The notes beneath the pieces are model-generated. The model was not told the origin of the DNA. It saw only the letters and a list, made by a program, of their open reading frames with translations, and ran no database searches. DNA of 64,000 nucleotides from Novosphingobium sp. Lineage in GTDB: Bacteria; Pseudomonadota; Alphaproteobacteria; Sphingomonadales; Sphingomonadaceae. This document shows positions 1-9,346 of this stretch, piece after piece (positions within the stretch are counted from its first letter, which is position 1; each line of letters starts with the position of its first letter). The stretch spans positions 41,068-105,067 of the forward strand of contig NZ_JAUYRV010000033.1 in NCBI RefSeq assembly GCF_030696665.1, given 5' to 3'. The translations under genes and the position numbers were made by a program.

Positions 1-660
1 CTTGCCGGTCTTGGCATCGAGTGCATCGACAAAGCCGCGCGTCGTGCCCGAATCCATGCAGGCGTTGCCGATGAACACCAGACCTGCACCCACCCGTGGC
101 GCTGCAGAGATCCCGTACATCTGGGTAGAATCGCAGGACTGCGCTTCCCACACTTTTTTGCCAGTCTTCTCATTGACCGCGACGAGGCGGCAGTCGCCGG
201 TCGTGATGATTGCCATTCCGCCTGAAAGCGCAAGGCCGCGGTTCATCCGCCGGCCCCAGTAGCCGCTGAGCGACGCTTTGCTGAAATCGGCCGTATCCTC
301 GTAGGACCACAGCAGCTTGCCGGTCTTGACGTCGTTGGCGAAAATAGCGGCGCTTGGCCCGCCCTGATAGATGATGCCATCCTTGATCAAGGGATTGCCG
401 ACAAGACCATCAACAATCGGCATCGGAACCCACCAGGCAAGATCAAGCGTGGCGACATTGTCGCGGTTGATCGCGGTCAATCCAGAGTGATGCTGCATTT
501 CCGACGCATTGCCGAGCATCTCCCAGTTGGTGTTGCGCGGTTCACGTCCCGCCTGAGCAACCTGGGCGGGAAGCGCGCTGCCGACACAAAGCGCGGCCGC
601 GATGACTGGCACCATCCGCTGCATCTGCTGCAAAATTGATCCAGCGCCAAAAAAGCCCAT
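1..660 (-). CDS. PQQ-dependent (quinoprotein) dehydrogenase, N-terminal part, truncated by window edge
   Basis: Reverse-strand frame open from ATG at 660 to base 1: MGFFGAGSILQQMQRMVPVIAAALCVGSALPAQVAQAG...NTNWEMLGNASEMQHHSGLTAINRDNVATLDLAWWVPMP...DVKTGKLLWSYED...VNEKTGKKVWEAQ...FVDALDAKTGK; repeated TGK..W beta-propeller motifs and signal peptide. Confidence 0.8.
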   Translation of the reverse strand, partial: MGFFGAGSILQQMQRMVPVIAAALCVGSALPAQVAQAGREPRNTNWEMLGNASEMQHHSGLTAINRDNVATLDLAWWVPMPIVDGLVGNPLIKDGIIYQGGPSAAIFANDVKTGKLLWSYEDTADFSKASLSGYWGRRMNRGLALSGGMAIITTGDCRLVAVNEKTGKKVWEAQSCDSTQMYGISAAPRVGAGLVFIGNACMDSGTTRGFVDALDAKTGK

Positions 661-948
661 TTCAATCTCCTGGAAACCCGTGCGCGGCAGCTCTGCCGAT
701 GTTGTCTGAAGAGTGCCTTGCGGGCAAACTCGAGTCAATACTGCCTGCAAAAATGTAGGACACTATTGCAAGCTGATCGGTTGCTGGTTAGGGTGGCGTG
801 CGTGATGAGATTCCCTGCGGTGGGTGTATTCTGTCAATACGTCCGACGCGGCAAAATTCCATTGGGCAGGCCCGGCGAAGATACTGCCGGTTTCGATATT
901 ACAGGCTGGCCGGATATTGGCAGAGCTGCGGAAAGGTAAGCGAGGAAG

Positions 949-1968
949 ATGGCCGATACCCCCGTCATCAGCGAATTGTCCGTGGTCAGGCGCACCTGGA
1001 CGCCGGAACAGACCGCCGCACATATTAGCGCGCTGCCGATCTGGTCGGGCGAAGTGGTTGTCGAACAGAAGTTTGGCGGGTTGCAGAACCGCACCTTTTT
1101 TGTGACTGACGGGGGCGGTCGGCGCTCGGTCGTGCGGGTCGGCTTCGACCAGTATCGCACGCGCCAGACCAGCGTTGTCGAATGTGTGCGTGCGGCGCAC
1201 CGTCTGGGAATTGGCCCGGCGCTGCTTTACGCCGAACCGAACCTTTCGGTTACAGCCTTTCAGGAAGGCACCGGTATGACCATCGAGCAGATGGCCGACC
1301 CGGTGATCATCCGCAAGATCATCGACCGCATGAAGATTGTTCACGAAGGCACTGCTGCTGTCCACGAAACCATCAGCTACTGGTGGCCGTTCGATACGAT
1401 CCGGCGCTATCTGAACGTCTGCGAAACGGGCAAGGCGTCGACGGGGAATATTCCGTCGGCATGGGCCGATCGCATTCCGCGCTACCGCAGCATCGTCGAT
1501 GAACTTGAAGCGGCGATCGGGCCGTATCTGCCCAAATTCACCCACAACGACATGGTCTTTGCGAACATGATCTTCCGCAAGGACGGTGAACTGGTGTTCA
1601 TCGACTGGGACGGTGGTGCCTATGGCCATCCGCTGTGGGATATGGCCGAAATGCTGATGTGGGCCGAGGCGGACGAGGGCACGACCCGGATGGCGCTGGA
1701 CCATTACTACCCGGGCATGACCACCGCCCAAGCTGCCCAGCGGCTGAAGGAAGTCTATGCGTTTCAGGCGGCTGCAGGCTTGCGCCTTGTTACCGAAACG
1801 ATGGAAAACGAACTCGATCCCTACTTCTTCCTGACGCCCGCTGAAATGGCGGCCAGCATGGCGCTGACCCTGCCCGGCGAAAAGCCTGAACTGGCAGGGC
1901 TGATCGACCTGATCGACCCGCGCTTCGAGGAACTGTGGAAGCAGTATCAGGACCGCTATTCGCATTGA
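949..1968 (+). CDS. APH/choline-ethanolamine kinase-like phosphotransferase
   Basis: THNDMVFANMIFRKDGELVFIDWDGGAYGHPLWDMAEM (Brenner-type HxDxxxxN and IDWD motifs). Confidence 0.8.
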   Translation: MADTPVISELSVVRRTWTPEQTAAHISALPIWSGEVVVEQKFGGLQNRTFFVTDGGGRRSVVRVGFDQYRTRQTSVVECVRAAHRLGIGPALLYAEPNLSVTAFQEGTGMTIEQMADPVIIRKIIDRMKIVHEGTAAVHETISYWWPFDTIRRYLNVCETGKASTGNIPSAWADRIPRYRSIVDELEAAIGPYLPKFTHNDMVFANMIFRKDGELVFIDWDGGAYGHPLWDMAEMLMWAEADEGTTRMALDHYYPGMTTAQAAQRLKEVYAFQAAAGLRLVTETMENELDPYFFLTPAEMAASMALTLPGEKPELAGLIDLIDPRFEELWKQYQDRYSH

Positions 1969-2002
1969 TTTCCCGCATTGTACCGATTGGGAGAACCGCA
2001 AC

Positions 2003-2773
2003 GTGAGACTCGCCGGCAAGAGGATACTGGTTACGGGCAGCACTATGGGCATCGGCTTTGCTGCAGCCCAACTGATGCGGCGGGAGGGTGCGCTGGTTGC
2101 CGTGCACGGCCGGGACATCGGCCGTGTTCAGGCCGCAATCGACACGTTGGGCGGGGGCGATGGCTTGGTGCCGATCATCGGCGACGTTGGCGATCTGGAC
2201 GATTGCCGCCGCATGATCGACGATGCCGTGGCAGCGCTTGGCGGTCTGGATTGCCTCGTCAACAATGCCGGGATCGGTGATCTGTCCTATCCCGAAGACG
2301 TGACCGAGGAGCATTATCGCCGGGTTGCCAACATCAATCTGCGTTCGGCCTATTTTCTGACGCAATATGCCCTGCCGCAATTGCGCGCCAACAAGGGTTC
2401 CGTCGTGTTCAATGCATCGGTTTGCGGCCTGTTTGCAGGGCCGACCGACAGTTACATCTACGCTTGCGTGAAGAGCGGGATGATCAACCTGGGCAAGTCG
2501 CTCGCGCTGGAGCTGGCGCCCGATGTGCGGGTTAACGTGTTGTGCCCCGGATACATCGACACGCCTCTGATCGCTGCAGAAAATGCTGCGACAGACGGCC
2601 AGATCTACGCCTTCATCGAAAGCGCTGCCGCATTACAGCGCATCGGTACGATGGAGGAATGCGCTTCGACGATGGTCTATCTGGCATCGGACGAGGCAAG
2701 CTATTTTACCGGAAGCATTCTCGTCAACGACGGCGGACTGACCGCGCGTCGGACATGGGGTGGGAGAAACTGA
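2003..2773 (+). CDS. SDR family oxidoreductase
   Basis: GTG start; TGSTMGIG cofactor motif, NNAG, YACVK catalytic motif, C-terminal NDGG. Confidence 0.88.
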   Translation: MRLAGKRILVTGSTMGIGFAAAQLMRREGALVAVHGRDIGRVQAAIDTLGGGDGLVPIIGDVGDLDDCRRMIDDAVAALGGLDCLVNNAGIGDLSYPEDVTEEHYRRVANINLRSAYFLTQYALPQLRANKGSVVFNASVCGLFAGPTDSYIYACVKSGMINLGKSLALELAPDVRVNVLCPGYIDTPLIAAENAATDGQIYAFIESAAALQRIGTMEECASTMVYLASDEASYFTGSILVNDGGLTARRTWGGRN

Positions 2774-2774
2774 C

Positions 2775-4178
2775 ATGTTGGCTCGTGCTGGATCAAACCG
2801 TTCGTTGCAGGACATCGACAAAGCGGGGCTGGTTCACTCCTTTTCCGCCCTGCATTCCCAGAAGGACCGCGACCTCATTATCTGGGATCACGCCGAAGGG
2901 CTGTGGCTGACCACGGTCGATGGTGAGCGCTATCTCGACGCCGCCGCCGGGCTGTGGTGCACAAACATCGGCTACGGCCGCAAGGAACTGGCCGATGCCG
3001 CTGCCGCGCAGATGGCGCGGACCAGTTCAGTGCACAGCTTTGCCCAGTTCAGCAACGAACCGATCATCCGGCTGACGGAACGCGTGCTCGACCTTGCGCC
3101 CGAAAACATGCGGCGTATCGTCTATGGCAACAGCGGGTCTGATGCCAACGACACGCAGGTCAAGATCGTCCGGCGCTATAACAATGTGCGCGGACTTCCG
3201 CAGAAGAAGAAGATCATCTCGCGCCTGTCGGCCTATCACGGCTCGACGCTGGCCTCGGCCAGCCTGACCGGTATCCCGCTGGTTCACCGCACGTTCGACC
3301 TTCCGATCGAGGGTGTGCTGCATACGCACATGCACGACTACCACCGGCGGCCCGCCCACATAGAGGGCATGGACGCCTATGTCCGCTGGCTGGCTGACGA
3401 ACTGGAGGCGATGATTCAGCGCGAGGGGCCGGACACGGTCGCCGCATTCATTGCCGAACCGGTGACCGGCGCAGGCGGTGTTCTGGTCCCGCCCGACGGT
3501 TACTTCCGGGCCATCCGCGAAGTGCTTGATCGCCACGATGTGCTGATGATCGCCGACGAGGTCATCACCGGGTTCGGCCGCACCGGGGCGTGGTTTGCCA
3601 GCCCGGAATTCGGGATGGGCGCCGATCTGATCAGCGTGTCAAAAGGGATCACCAGCGGCTATTTCCCGATGTCGGCGTGCCTGATCTCTGAACGTGTGGC
3701 CGACGTCTTGTATGGCGAAGCCGCTGATGACGGGCTGTTCGGGCATGGCTTCACCGCTTCGGGCCATTCGGTTGCCGCTGCCGTTGCGCTTGCCAACATT
3801 GACATCATCGAGAACGAAGGTTTGCTCGCCAACGCTTCCCGTATGGGCGAAATCCTGCTGCGGCGTGTGCGGGAAGCCGTGGGCGACCATGAACTGGTTG
3901 GCGACATTCGCGGCAAGGGCATGATCATCGGCGTCGAATTTGACGCGGACCGCACCACCGGCAAGCCGTTCTCGGATCCAACCGCCGTTGGCAGCCTGCT
4001 CAGCCGATCCGCGCTTGAGGAAAAGATGTTGGTGCGGGGCGGGCATGGCCGCGTGCTGGCGGCAATGGCACCTGCGCTGATCGCCACCGAGGACGACATC
4101 GAGGAGATCGTGCGCCGGTTCACGCTGGTCGTCGACCGGTTTGCCGACAAGCTCACAGCCTCTAGTCTGAGAGCGTGA
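2775..4178 (+). CDS. class III PLP-dependent aminotransferase (omega-transaminase-like)
   Basis: LWCTNIGYGRKEL, YGNSGSDANDTQVKIVRRYNN, YHGSTLASASLTG, MIADEVITGFGRTG, SVSKGITSGYFPMSA. Confidence 0.9.
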   Translation: MLARAGSNRSLQDIDKAGLVHSFSALHSQKDRDLIIWDHAEGLWLTTVDGERYLDAAAGLWCTNIGYGRKELADAAAAQMARTSSVHSFAQFSNEPIIRLTERVLDLAPENMRRIVYGNSGSDANDTQVKIVRRYNNVRGLPQKKKIISRLSAYHGSTLASASLTGIPLVHRTFDLPIEGVLHTHMHDYHRRPAHIEGMDAYVRWLADELEAMIQREGPDTVAAFIAEPVTGAGGVLVPPDGYFRAIREVLDRHDVLMIADEVITGFGRTGAWFASPEFGMGADLISVSKGITSGYFPMSACLISERVADVLYGEAADDGLFGHGFTASGHSVAAAVALANIDIIENEGLLANASRMGEILLRRVREAVGDHELVGDIRGKGMIIGVEFDADRTTGKPFSDPTAVGSLLSRSALEEKMLVRGGHGRVLAAMAPALIATEDDIEEIVRRFTLVVDRFADKLTASSLRA

Positions 4179-4182
4179 CGCG

Positions 4183-4875
4183 ATGACAATGGACATGAGC
4201 TTTGCGGGAAAGCGTGTTTTCGTCAGCGGTACTGACGGGCCTCTAGGCGCGGCCATCGCGCAGGCGTTTGTGGCAAATGGTGCAACGGTTGCCGTGCATG
4301 GTGTGGCAGTTGATCGCGCGTTGACGGTTGCTGGTGATTTGCACGACGCCGATGCGTGCAAAGCGACGCTGGATTCCGCAATTGCCGCACTCGGCGGCCT
4401 TGATGTGATCGTCAACGCCGCTGATTTCCGCGACGACAAGCCATTCGAGCAGGTTACGCCCGAGGACTGGGACAAGGCGCTGAACGGTTCGTTCACCGCC
4501 AGCCTGTTTTGCACCCAGTTTGCGCTTCCCGCGCTGCAGGCTTCCAAGGGGAGCATCGTGAACGTGACGTCAGCTTACGGCCAGATGGGGGGACCGGCAG
4601 GGTCTTCTGCCTATGCCGCAGCGACCGGATCGATTATCAACATGACCCGGATGCAGGCGCTGCGGTTTGGTGTCGACGGGGTGCGTTCCAACTGTCTGTG
4701 TGCAGGCCCGTTGGAAGGTTCGGCAGCGGCGAAAGGTGCGGATGTTCCGCCCATCGGCAGACACGGAACGCCCGAGGACATGGCCGGCACGGTCCTTTTC
4801 ATGGCATCTGGCCATGCTGCTTTCATGACAGGCGCGATCATCGTCATTGACGGTGGCCGCTATTCGGGAGCCTGA
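4183..4875 (+). CDS. SDR family protein lacking the canonical catalytic lysine
   Basis: SDR fold motifs (SGTDGPLG, NAADF, NVTSAYGQ) but YAAAT in place of YxxxK; C-terminal GAIIVIDGG. Confidence 0.8.
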   Translation: MTMDMSFAGKRVFVSGTDGPLGAAIAQAFVANGATVAVHGVAVDRALTVAGDLHDADACKATLDSAIAALGGLDVIVNAADFRDDKPFEQVTPEDWDKALNGSFTASLFCTQFALPALQASKGSIVNVTSAYGQMGGPAGSSAYAAATGSIINMTRMQALRFGVDGVRSNCLCAGPLEGSAAAKGADVPPIGRHGTPEDMAGTVLFMASGHAAFMTGAIIVIDGGRYSGA

Positions 4876-4883
4876 GCGCAGCC

Positions 4884-6098
4884 ATGAAGATGAACGCTGT
4901 CATCGCCGGTGTCGGGACGACAAGGATCGCGCGTCACGTTGACCGGACCCTGTCAGATCTTGCCCATGAAGCCATTACGCAAGCGCTGCAGGACGCAGGT
5001 ATCGATGCGTCGAAAATTCAGGCGGTCTGGGCCGGAAACGCTGCCGCGCCGGTGATGACCGGGCAGGTTTGCATTGCGGGGCAAGCGATCCTGCGCGGGT
5101 TGGGCATCGGTCGCGTGCCCGTGGTCAATGTCGAAAACGCCTGCGCCACGGCCTCCACCGCGATGCAGCAGGCTGCGGCGATGGTCACGCTTGGCGCTTA
5201 TGATGTGGTTCTCGCCTTCGGGGTGGAGAAGCTTTACAGCCGCGACAAGCAGAAGGTTTTTTCGGTCTTTGCCGGGTGCGCCGATGTCGAGCATCCCGAA
5301 GCGCTTGACCGCTTCATTCTTGATGATGGCGCCGATGCTGCAGGAGCGGGTCAGTCCCGCTCGGTATTCATGGACGTCTATGCACGGCTTGCGCGCGATT
5401 ACATGGCGCTGAGCGGGGCGACCGCACGTGATTTTGCCGCCATTTCTGCCAAGAACAGCGTACACGGCAGCCTCAATCCCAACGCCCAGTTCCGCGACGT
5501 GCTGTCGGTCGACGACGTGCTGGCAGCACCGGCGATCATTGCACCGCTGACGCTGACGATGTGCTCACCGCTTGCCGATGGTGCGGCAGCGGCGGTGATC
5601 ATGTCGCCCAAGGCGGCGCGTGAATTGGGCGTGCGCAGTCCGGTCAAGATCCTGAGTTCGGTTCTGGCCAGCGGGTATGACTATGCCGAAGGGCTGGACA
5701 AGCTGACGGCTTGGACAGCGCGGCAAGCTTACGAAGCCGCAGGCGTTGGTCCCGCTGACGTCAATTGTGCCGAACTGCATGATGCCTCGTCCCCTGCCGA
5801 GATGATCTACTACGAAGCTCTCGGCCTGTGTGGTGCAGGCGAGGGGGTGCAGTTCCTTGCCGATGGCCACACCCGGATCGGTGGGCGCGTGCCGGTCAAC
5901 ACGTCCGGAGGCCTTGTGCGCAAGGGCCACCCCATCGGGGCCACCGGTCTGTCGCAGATCCACGAACTCGTGCTCCAACTCAGGGGCGATGCCGGGCCGC
6001 GACAGGCCGAAGGCGCAATGGTGGCGCTGGCCGAAAACGGCGGCGGTTTTCTGGGCGAAGATTCAGCAGCGATAGTCGTGACGCTTCTTGGAAAATAG
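4884..6098 (+). CDS. thiolase family protein (acetyl-CoA acetyltransferase / SCP-x-like)
   Basis: NVENACATASTAMQQA (nucleophilic Cys) and GGLVRKGHPIGATGL motifs. Confidence 0.87.
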   Translation: MKMNAVIAGVGTTRIARHVDRTLSDLAHEAITQALQDAGIDASKIQAVWAGNAAAPVMTGQVCIAGQAILRGLGIGRVPVVNVENACATASTAMQQAAAMVTLGAYDVVLAFGVEKLYSRDKQKVFSVFAGCADVEHPEALDRFILDDGADAAGAGQSRSVFMDVYARLARDYMALSGATARDFAAISAKNSVHGSLNPNAQFRDVLSVDDVLAAPAIIAPLTLTMCSPLADGAAAAVIMSPKAARELGVRSPVKILSSVLASGYDYAEGLDKLTAWTARQAYEAAGVGPADVNCAELHDASSPAEMIYYEALGLCGAGEGVQFLADGHTRIGGRVPVNTSGGLVRKGHPIGATGLSQIHELVLQLRGDAGPRQAEGAMVALAENGGGFLGEDSAAIVVTLLGK

Positions 6099-6120
6099 AT
6101 CCCTTTCAGAGAGTTAATTC

Positions 6121-7032
6121 ATGACAGAGCAAGGCTTGAGCAAAGACGTAAGCGTGATTGGCCTTGGCGAAATGGGTGCCGCGTTGGCGCGCGCCCTTCT
6201 GTCTGAAGGATACCGCGTTACCGGCTGGAACCGTTCACGCGAAAAAGCCGAAAAGCTGGCCGGAGCAGGCGCGCTGGTTGCCGGTTCGGTGCTGGAAGCC
6301 GTCAACGCCAGTCCGTTGATCATTGCTTGCGTTGCCGATTATCCGACGCTTTGCACGTTGCTGCGAACGCCTGAAGTGACCGCAGCGATTGCGGGCAAAA
6401 CACTGATCCAGTTGACGACACGCACGCCAGCCGAGGCGAGGGCCGGACAGGAATGGACGAGTCAGTCGGGCGTCGCCTGCCTTGAAGGCGCTATTCAGGC
6501 ATACCCGATGCACATCGGCACGCCGGAAGGCAGCATACTTTATGCAGGACCGGCTGAAACCTTCGAGGCTGTAAAGCCTGTCCTTGCGGTCCTGACCGGT
6601 CAGGTCGTCCATGTTGGCGAGCAGATCGGCAGCGCAGCGGCGCTTGATCTTGCGCTGGCGGGCACAGTGGTTCCGGGGGCAACGCTTGCGTTTCTGCAAG
6701 GCGCCGCGCTTTGCAAAGCAGAAGGGGCATCGCTGCGCGACTACCTTGAAATGGTCGAACGCAGCGTCGTTCCGGGCCTGATGCTGTCGACCTTCCGTGC
6801 CAGCATTCCGATGATCGAGAACGGCAATTATGCCTACACTGGCGATGGCGCACCGCTTGATGCGTGGATGCCAGGCCTGCAGATGGTGGTGCAGGCAGCG
6901 CGGGATGCCGGCATCAATCCTCGCTGGAGCGAGTTCGTCGTCGGGCATCTCGAACAGGCGGTTGCCGATGGGCACGGTCAGGGCGAACTGGCCGCCATTT
7001 TCGAACAACTTCGCACACCTGCGAAACGATGA
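6121..7032 (+). CDS. NAD(P)-dependent oxidoreductase, imine reductase / beta-hydroxyacid dehydrogenase-like
   Basis: SVIGLGEMGAALARALLSEGYRVTGWNRSREKAEKL Rossmann motif; EGAIQAYPMHIGTPEGSILYAGP resembles imine reductases. Confidence 0.72.
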   Translation: MTEQGLSKDVSVIGLGEMGAALARALLSEGYRVTGWNRSREKAEKLAGAGALVAGSVLEAVNASPLIIACVADYPTLCTLLRTPEVTAAIAGKTLIQLTTRTPAEARAGQEWTSQSGVACLEGAIQAYPMHIGTPEGSILYAGPAETFEAVKPVLAVLTGQVVHVGEQIGSAAALDLALAGTVVPGATLAFLQGAALCKAEGASLRDYLEMVERSVVPGLMLSTFRASIPMIENGNYAYTGDGAPLDAWMPGLQMVVQAARDAGINPRWSEFVVGHLEQAVADGHGQGELAAIFEQLRTPAKR

Positions 7033-7043
7033 CATCGGAGTGA

Positions 7044-7946
7044 ATGATGGACCGGATCCTTATCCTTGGAGCCACGGGCAATCTTGGCGGGCTGACCAGC
7101 GAACGTCTTGCCGGAAAGGGCGGTGTGCAGCTGCGCCTCGCCAGTAGCCGGGAGGCCGGGCGTGCGGCGCTGCAGGAGCGGTTTCCTGACGCGGAAACCG
7201 TGATCGCCGATTGGTATGATGCGGCCAGCCTTGAAGCGGCCATGCAAGGTGTCACGCGGGTGTTTGTTGTGACTCCCGATTTCATGACCGACGAACGCGT
7301 GGTCACCCCCAACATCATCAAGGCAGCGAAAGCCGCCGGAAGCATCGCACAGATCGTCCGGCTGATTGCCATTCCGCCGGGGCTGACCGAAAGTGACCTG
7401 TCGCAGGCATTCCTTGATACGCGCTGCGGAGCGAACCTGCACGTGATCGCCAAGCCGCTGCTAGATGCCAGCGGGCTGCCGGTAACATACATCAACGTGC
7501 CGGGGTGGATCATGTTCAACCTGCCGTGGTTCCTTGCGCCCGAGGTCAAGGCGAACCGCCGGCTGGCGATGCCCGCCATCACCGATGCAAACCGGATGTG
7601 GATTTCGGAAGGCGATATTGCCGATGTTGCCGCAACGATCCTAGTAGCGCCGATTGCCGATCACATCGGCAAGGAGCATGTTCTCACTGCTCCTGCTCGC
7701 TACGACTATCCGGCCATCGCAGTCCTGCTTGGCGAAGAGCTGGGCGAGGACGTCGCCTATGCCGACGATGACGGTCCGCTGCGTGCGACGATGGGCGAAG
7801 CGTTCGACGCCCTGATGACGTATTTTGAGCACGAAACCCAGGCCTATGGCGGGGTTACGCATAACGAGACGGTGGCCGCACTGCTCGGCCGTCCGCAGGA
7901 AACCGTGCGCGATTATATCAAGAGCAACCGCCAACTATTCGTTTGA
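7044..7946 (+). CDS. NmrA-like NAD(P)-binding protein
   Basis: ILILGATGNLGGLTSERLAGKG at N-terminus; atypical SDR length and layout. Confidence 0.8.
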   Translation: MMDRILILGATGNLGGLTSERLAGKGGVQLRLASSREAGRAALQERFPDAETVIADWYDAASLEAAMQGVTRVFVVTPDFMTDERVVTPNIIKAAKAAGSIAQIVRLIAIPPGLTESDLSQAFLDTRCGANLHVIAKPLLDASGLPVTYINVPGWIMFNLPWFLAPEVKANRRLAMPAITDANRMWISEGDIADVAATILVAPIADHIGKEHVLTAPARYDYPAIAVLLGEELGEDVAYADDDGPLRATMGEAFDALMTYFEHETQAYGGVTHNETVAALLGRPQETVRDYIKSNRQLFV

Positions 7947-7963
7947 ACCGAGAGGATATTCCT

Positions 7964-8518
7964 ATGTCCGAAGACGCCAGACAGCCGAGCATCGAAGTGA
8001 TCGACAGCGAAGATCGCCGCGCATTCATTGCCAAGGCGATGGCCGCAATGGCAGCGACTGCCGCGTTTTCCGGCGCGGCATGCGCGGCCGGGCCTGAACC
8101 TGAGGCAGCCAAGGCTGGCAATGCGCCCCTCCATCCTGTGCGTCTTGATCGCAAGTACATGGACGGAAAAGATATTCCAGAGCTTGCGCCTTGGCCCGCA
8201 GCCATGCAGCTGCGCCCGGTCAAAACGCACAGGACGATCCAGTGGTACACGGGCGAAAAGCTGAGTTGCATGGTCTACGATGCCGACGACGGGCTGCTCA
8301 AGTTCACCAATCTTCCCTATGATGAACATGTGGTGGTTCTGAATGGCACAGCGACGCTGACTTCGCTGGATGGCCGCGTTGAGGTGTTCAACAAGGGCGA
8401 TGTGTTCATCGCACCCAAAGGTTGGAACGGCACCTGGCAGCTGGCGAACGGTTATCGTGAACTGATCTGCTTTGAAACAAAATCGCTCGACGATGCGATG
8501 AAAGCTTGGTTCGAATAA
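7964..8518 (+). CDS. cupin-domain protein with export-type N-terminus
   Basis: ATG at 7964; EDRRAFIAKAMAAMAATAAFSGAACAA signal-like segment; cupin-like LPYDEHVVVLNGTATLTSLDGRVEVFNKGDVFIAPKGWNGTW. Confidence 0.7.
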   Translation: MSEDARQPSIEVIDSEDRRAFIAKAMAAMAATAAFSGAACAAGPEPEAAKAGNAPLHPVRLDRKYMDGKDIPELAPWPAAMQLRPVKTHRTIQWYTGEKLSCMVYDADDGLLKFTNLPYDEHVVVLNGTATLTSLDGRVEVFNKGDVFIAPKGWNGTWQLANGYRELICFETKSLDDAMKAWFE

Positions 8519-8519
8519 C

Positions 8520-9287
8520 ATGGCAACGCAAATTGAGCGTGCGATTGTAACCGGTGCGACGTCCGGCATCGGTCGGGCGGTTGCTGTCCGCCTCGGTCGT
8601 CGAGGCGCGGTCGTCGCTATCCTTGGCCGGAGCGAGACCAAGGCGCAACACGTGGCCGAGGAAGTCCGCATGGCGGGCGGCACTCCGTGGATCGCCACGC
8701 TTGATATTGCCGACATGGCTGCTGTCGATGATGTAGTCGCTCGCTTTGCCACGGCTTACGGCGGAATCGATACGGCGGTCTCATCGGCAGGGATTGCATC
8801 AACCGGAACCGTGACATCGACCGACCCGAACGAATGGCACCGTATCATCAACACCAACCTCAACGGCACCTTCTATCTGGCGCGTGCGGTCATGCCGGAA
8901 CTGATCAAGACCAAAGGATCGTTTGTGGCGATCAGTTCTGATGCAGGAGTGCAGGGTGCCCAAGGCTATGCTGCCTATGCGACTTCCAAACACGCCCTGC
9001 ACGGGCTGATCAAATGCATGGCGCTTGATCATGGCCCGGACGGTGTGCGCAGCCACGCGGTGTGCCCGTCGTTCGTCGAGACGCCTATGGCCGACGAACT
9101 GCTGGCCTCTGCTTCGGCCGAAGAAGTCGCCTATTTCAGGAAGACGATACCGCTCGGGCGTTTTGCCAAGCCTGCCGAAGTGGCCGACGCCGTAGCGCAT
9201 CTCACATCTGAAGAGGCGGCGTTCGCGAACGGGGTCTTCTACAGGCTTGACGGCGGATCCACCGCCGGATTTTTCATGGCGGGCTGA
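8520..9287 (+). CDS. SDR family oxidoreductase
   Basis: TGATSGIG, SSAG, YATSK motifs, C-terminal LDGG. Confidence 0.88.
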   Translation: MATQIERAIVTGATSGIGRAVAVRLGRRGAVVAILGRSETKAQHVAEEVRMAGGTPWIATLDIADMAAVDDVVARFATAYGGIDTAVSSAGIASTGTVTSTDPNEWHRIINTNLNGTFYLARAVMPELIKTKGSFVAISSDAGVQGAQGYAAYATSKHALHGLIKCMALDHGPDGVRSHAVCPSFVETPMADELLASASAEEVAYFRKTIPLGRFAKPAEVADAVAHLTSEEAAFANGVFYRLDGGSTAGFFMAG

Positions 9288-9346
9288 GACCGGGATCTGA
9301 CCAGTGAGGGCGGGCCTTCGCGCACAACGGACGGGACAATGCCAAC

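Noticed and set aside
763-2118. 451-aa antisense ORF
   Set aside because: Overlaps the clear kinase CDS; low-complexity shadow translation.
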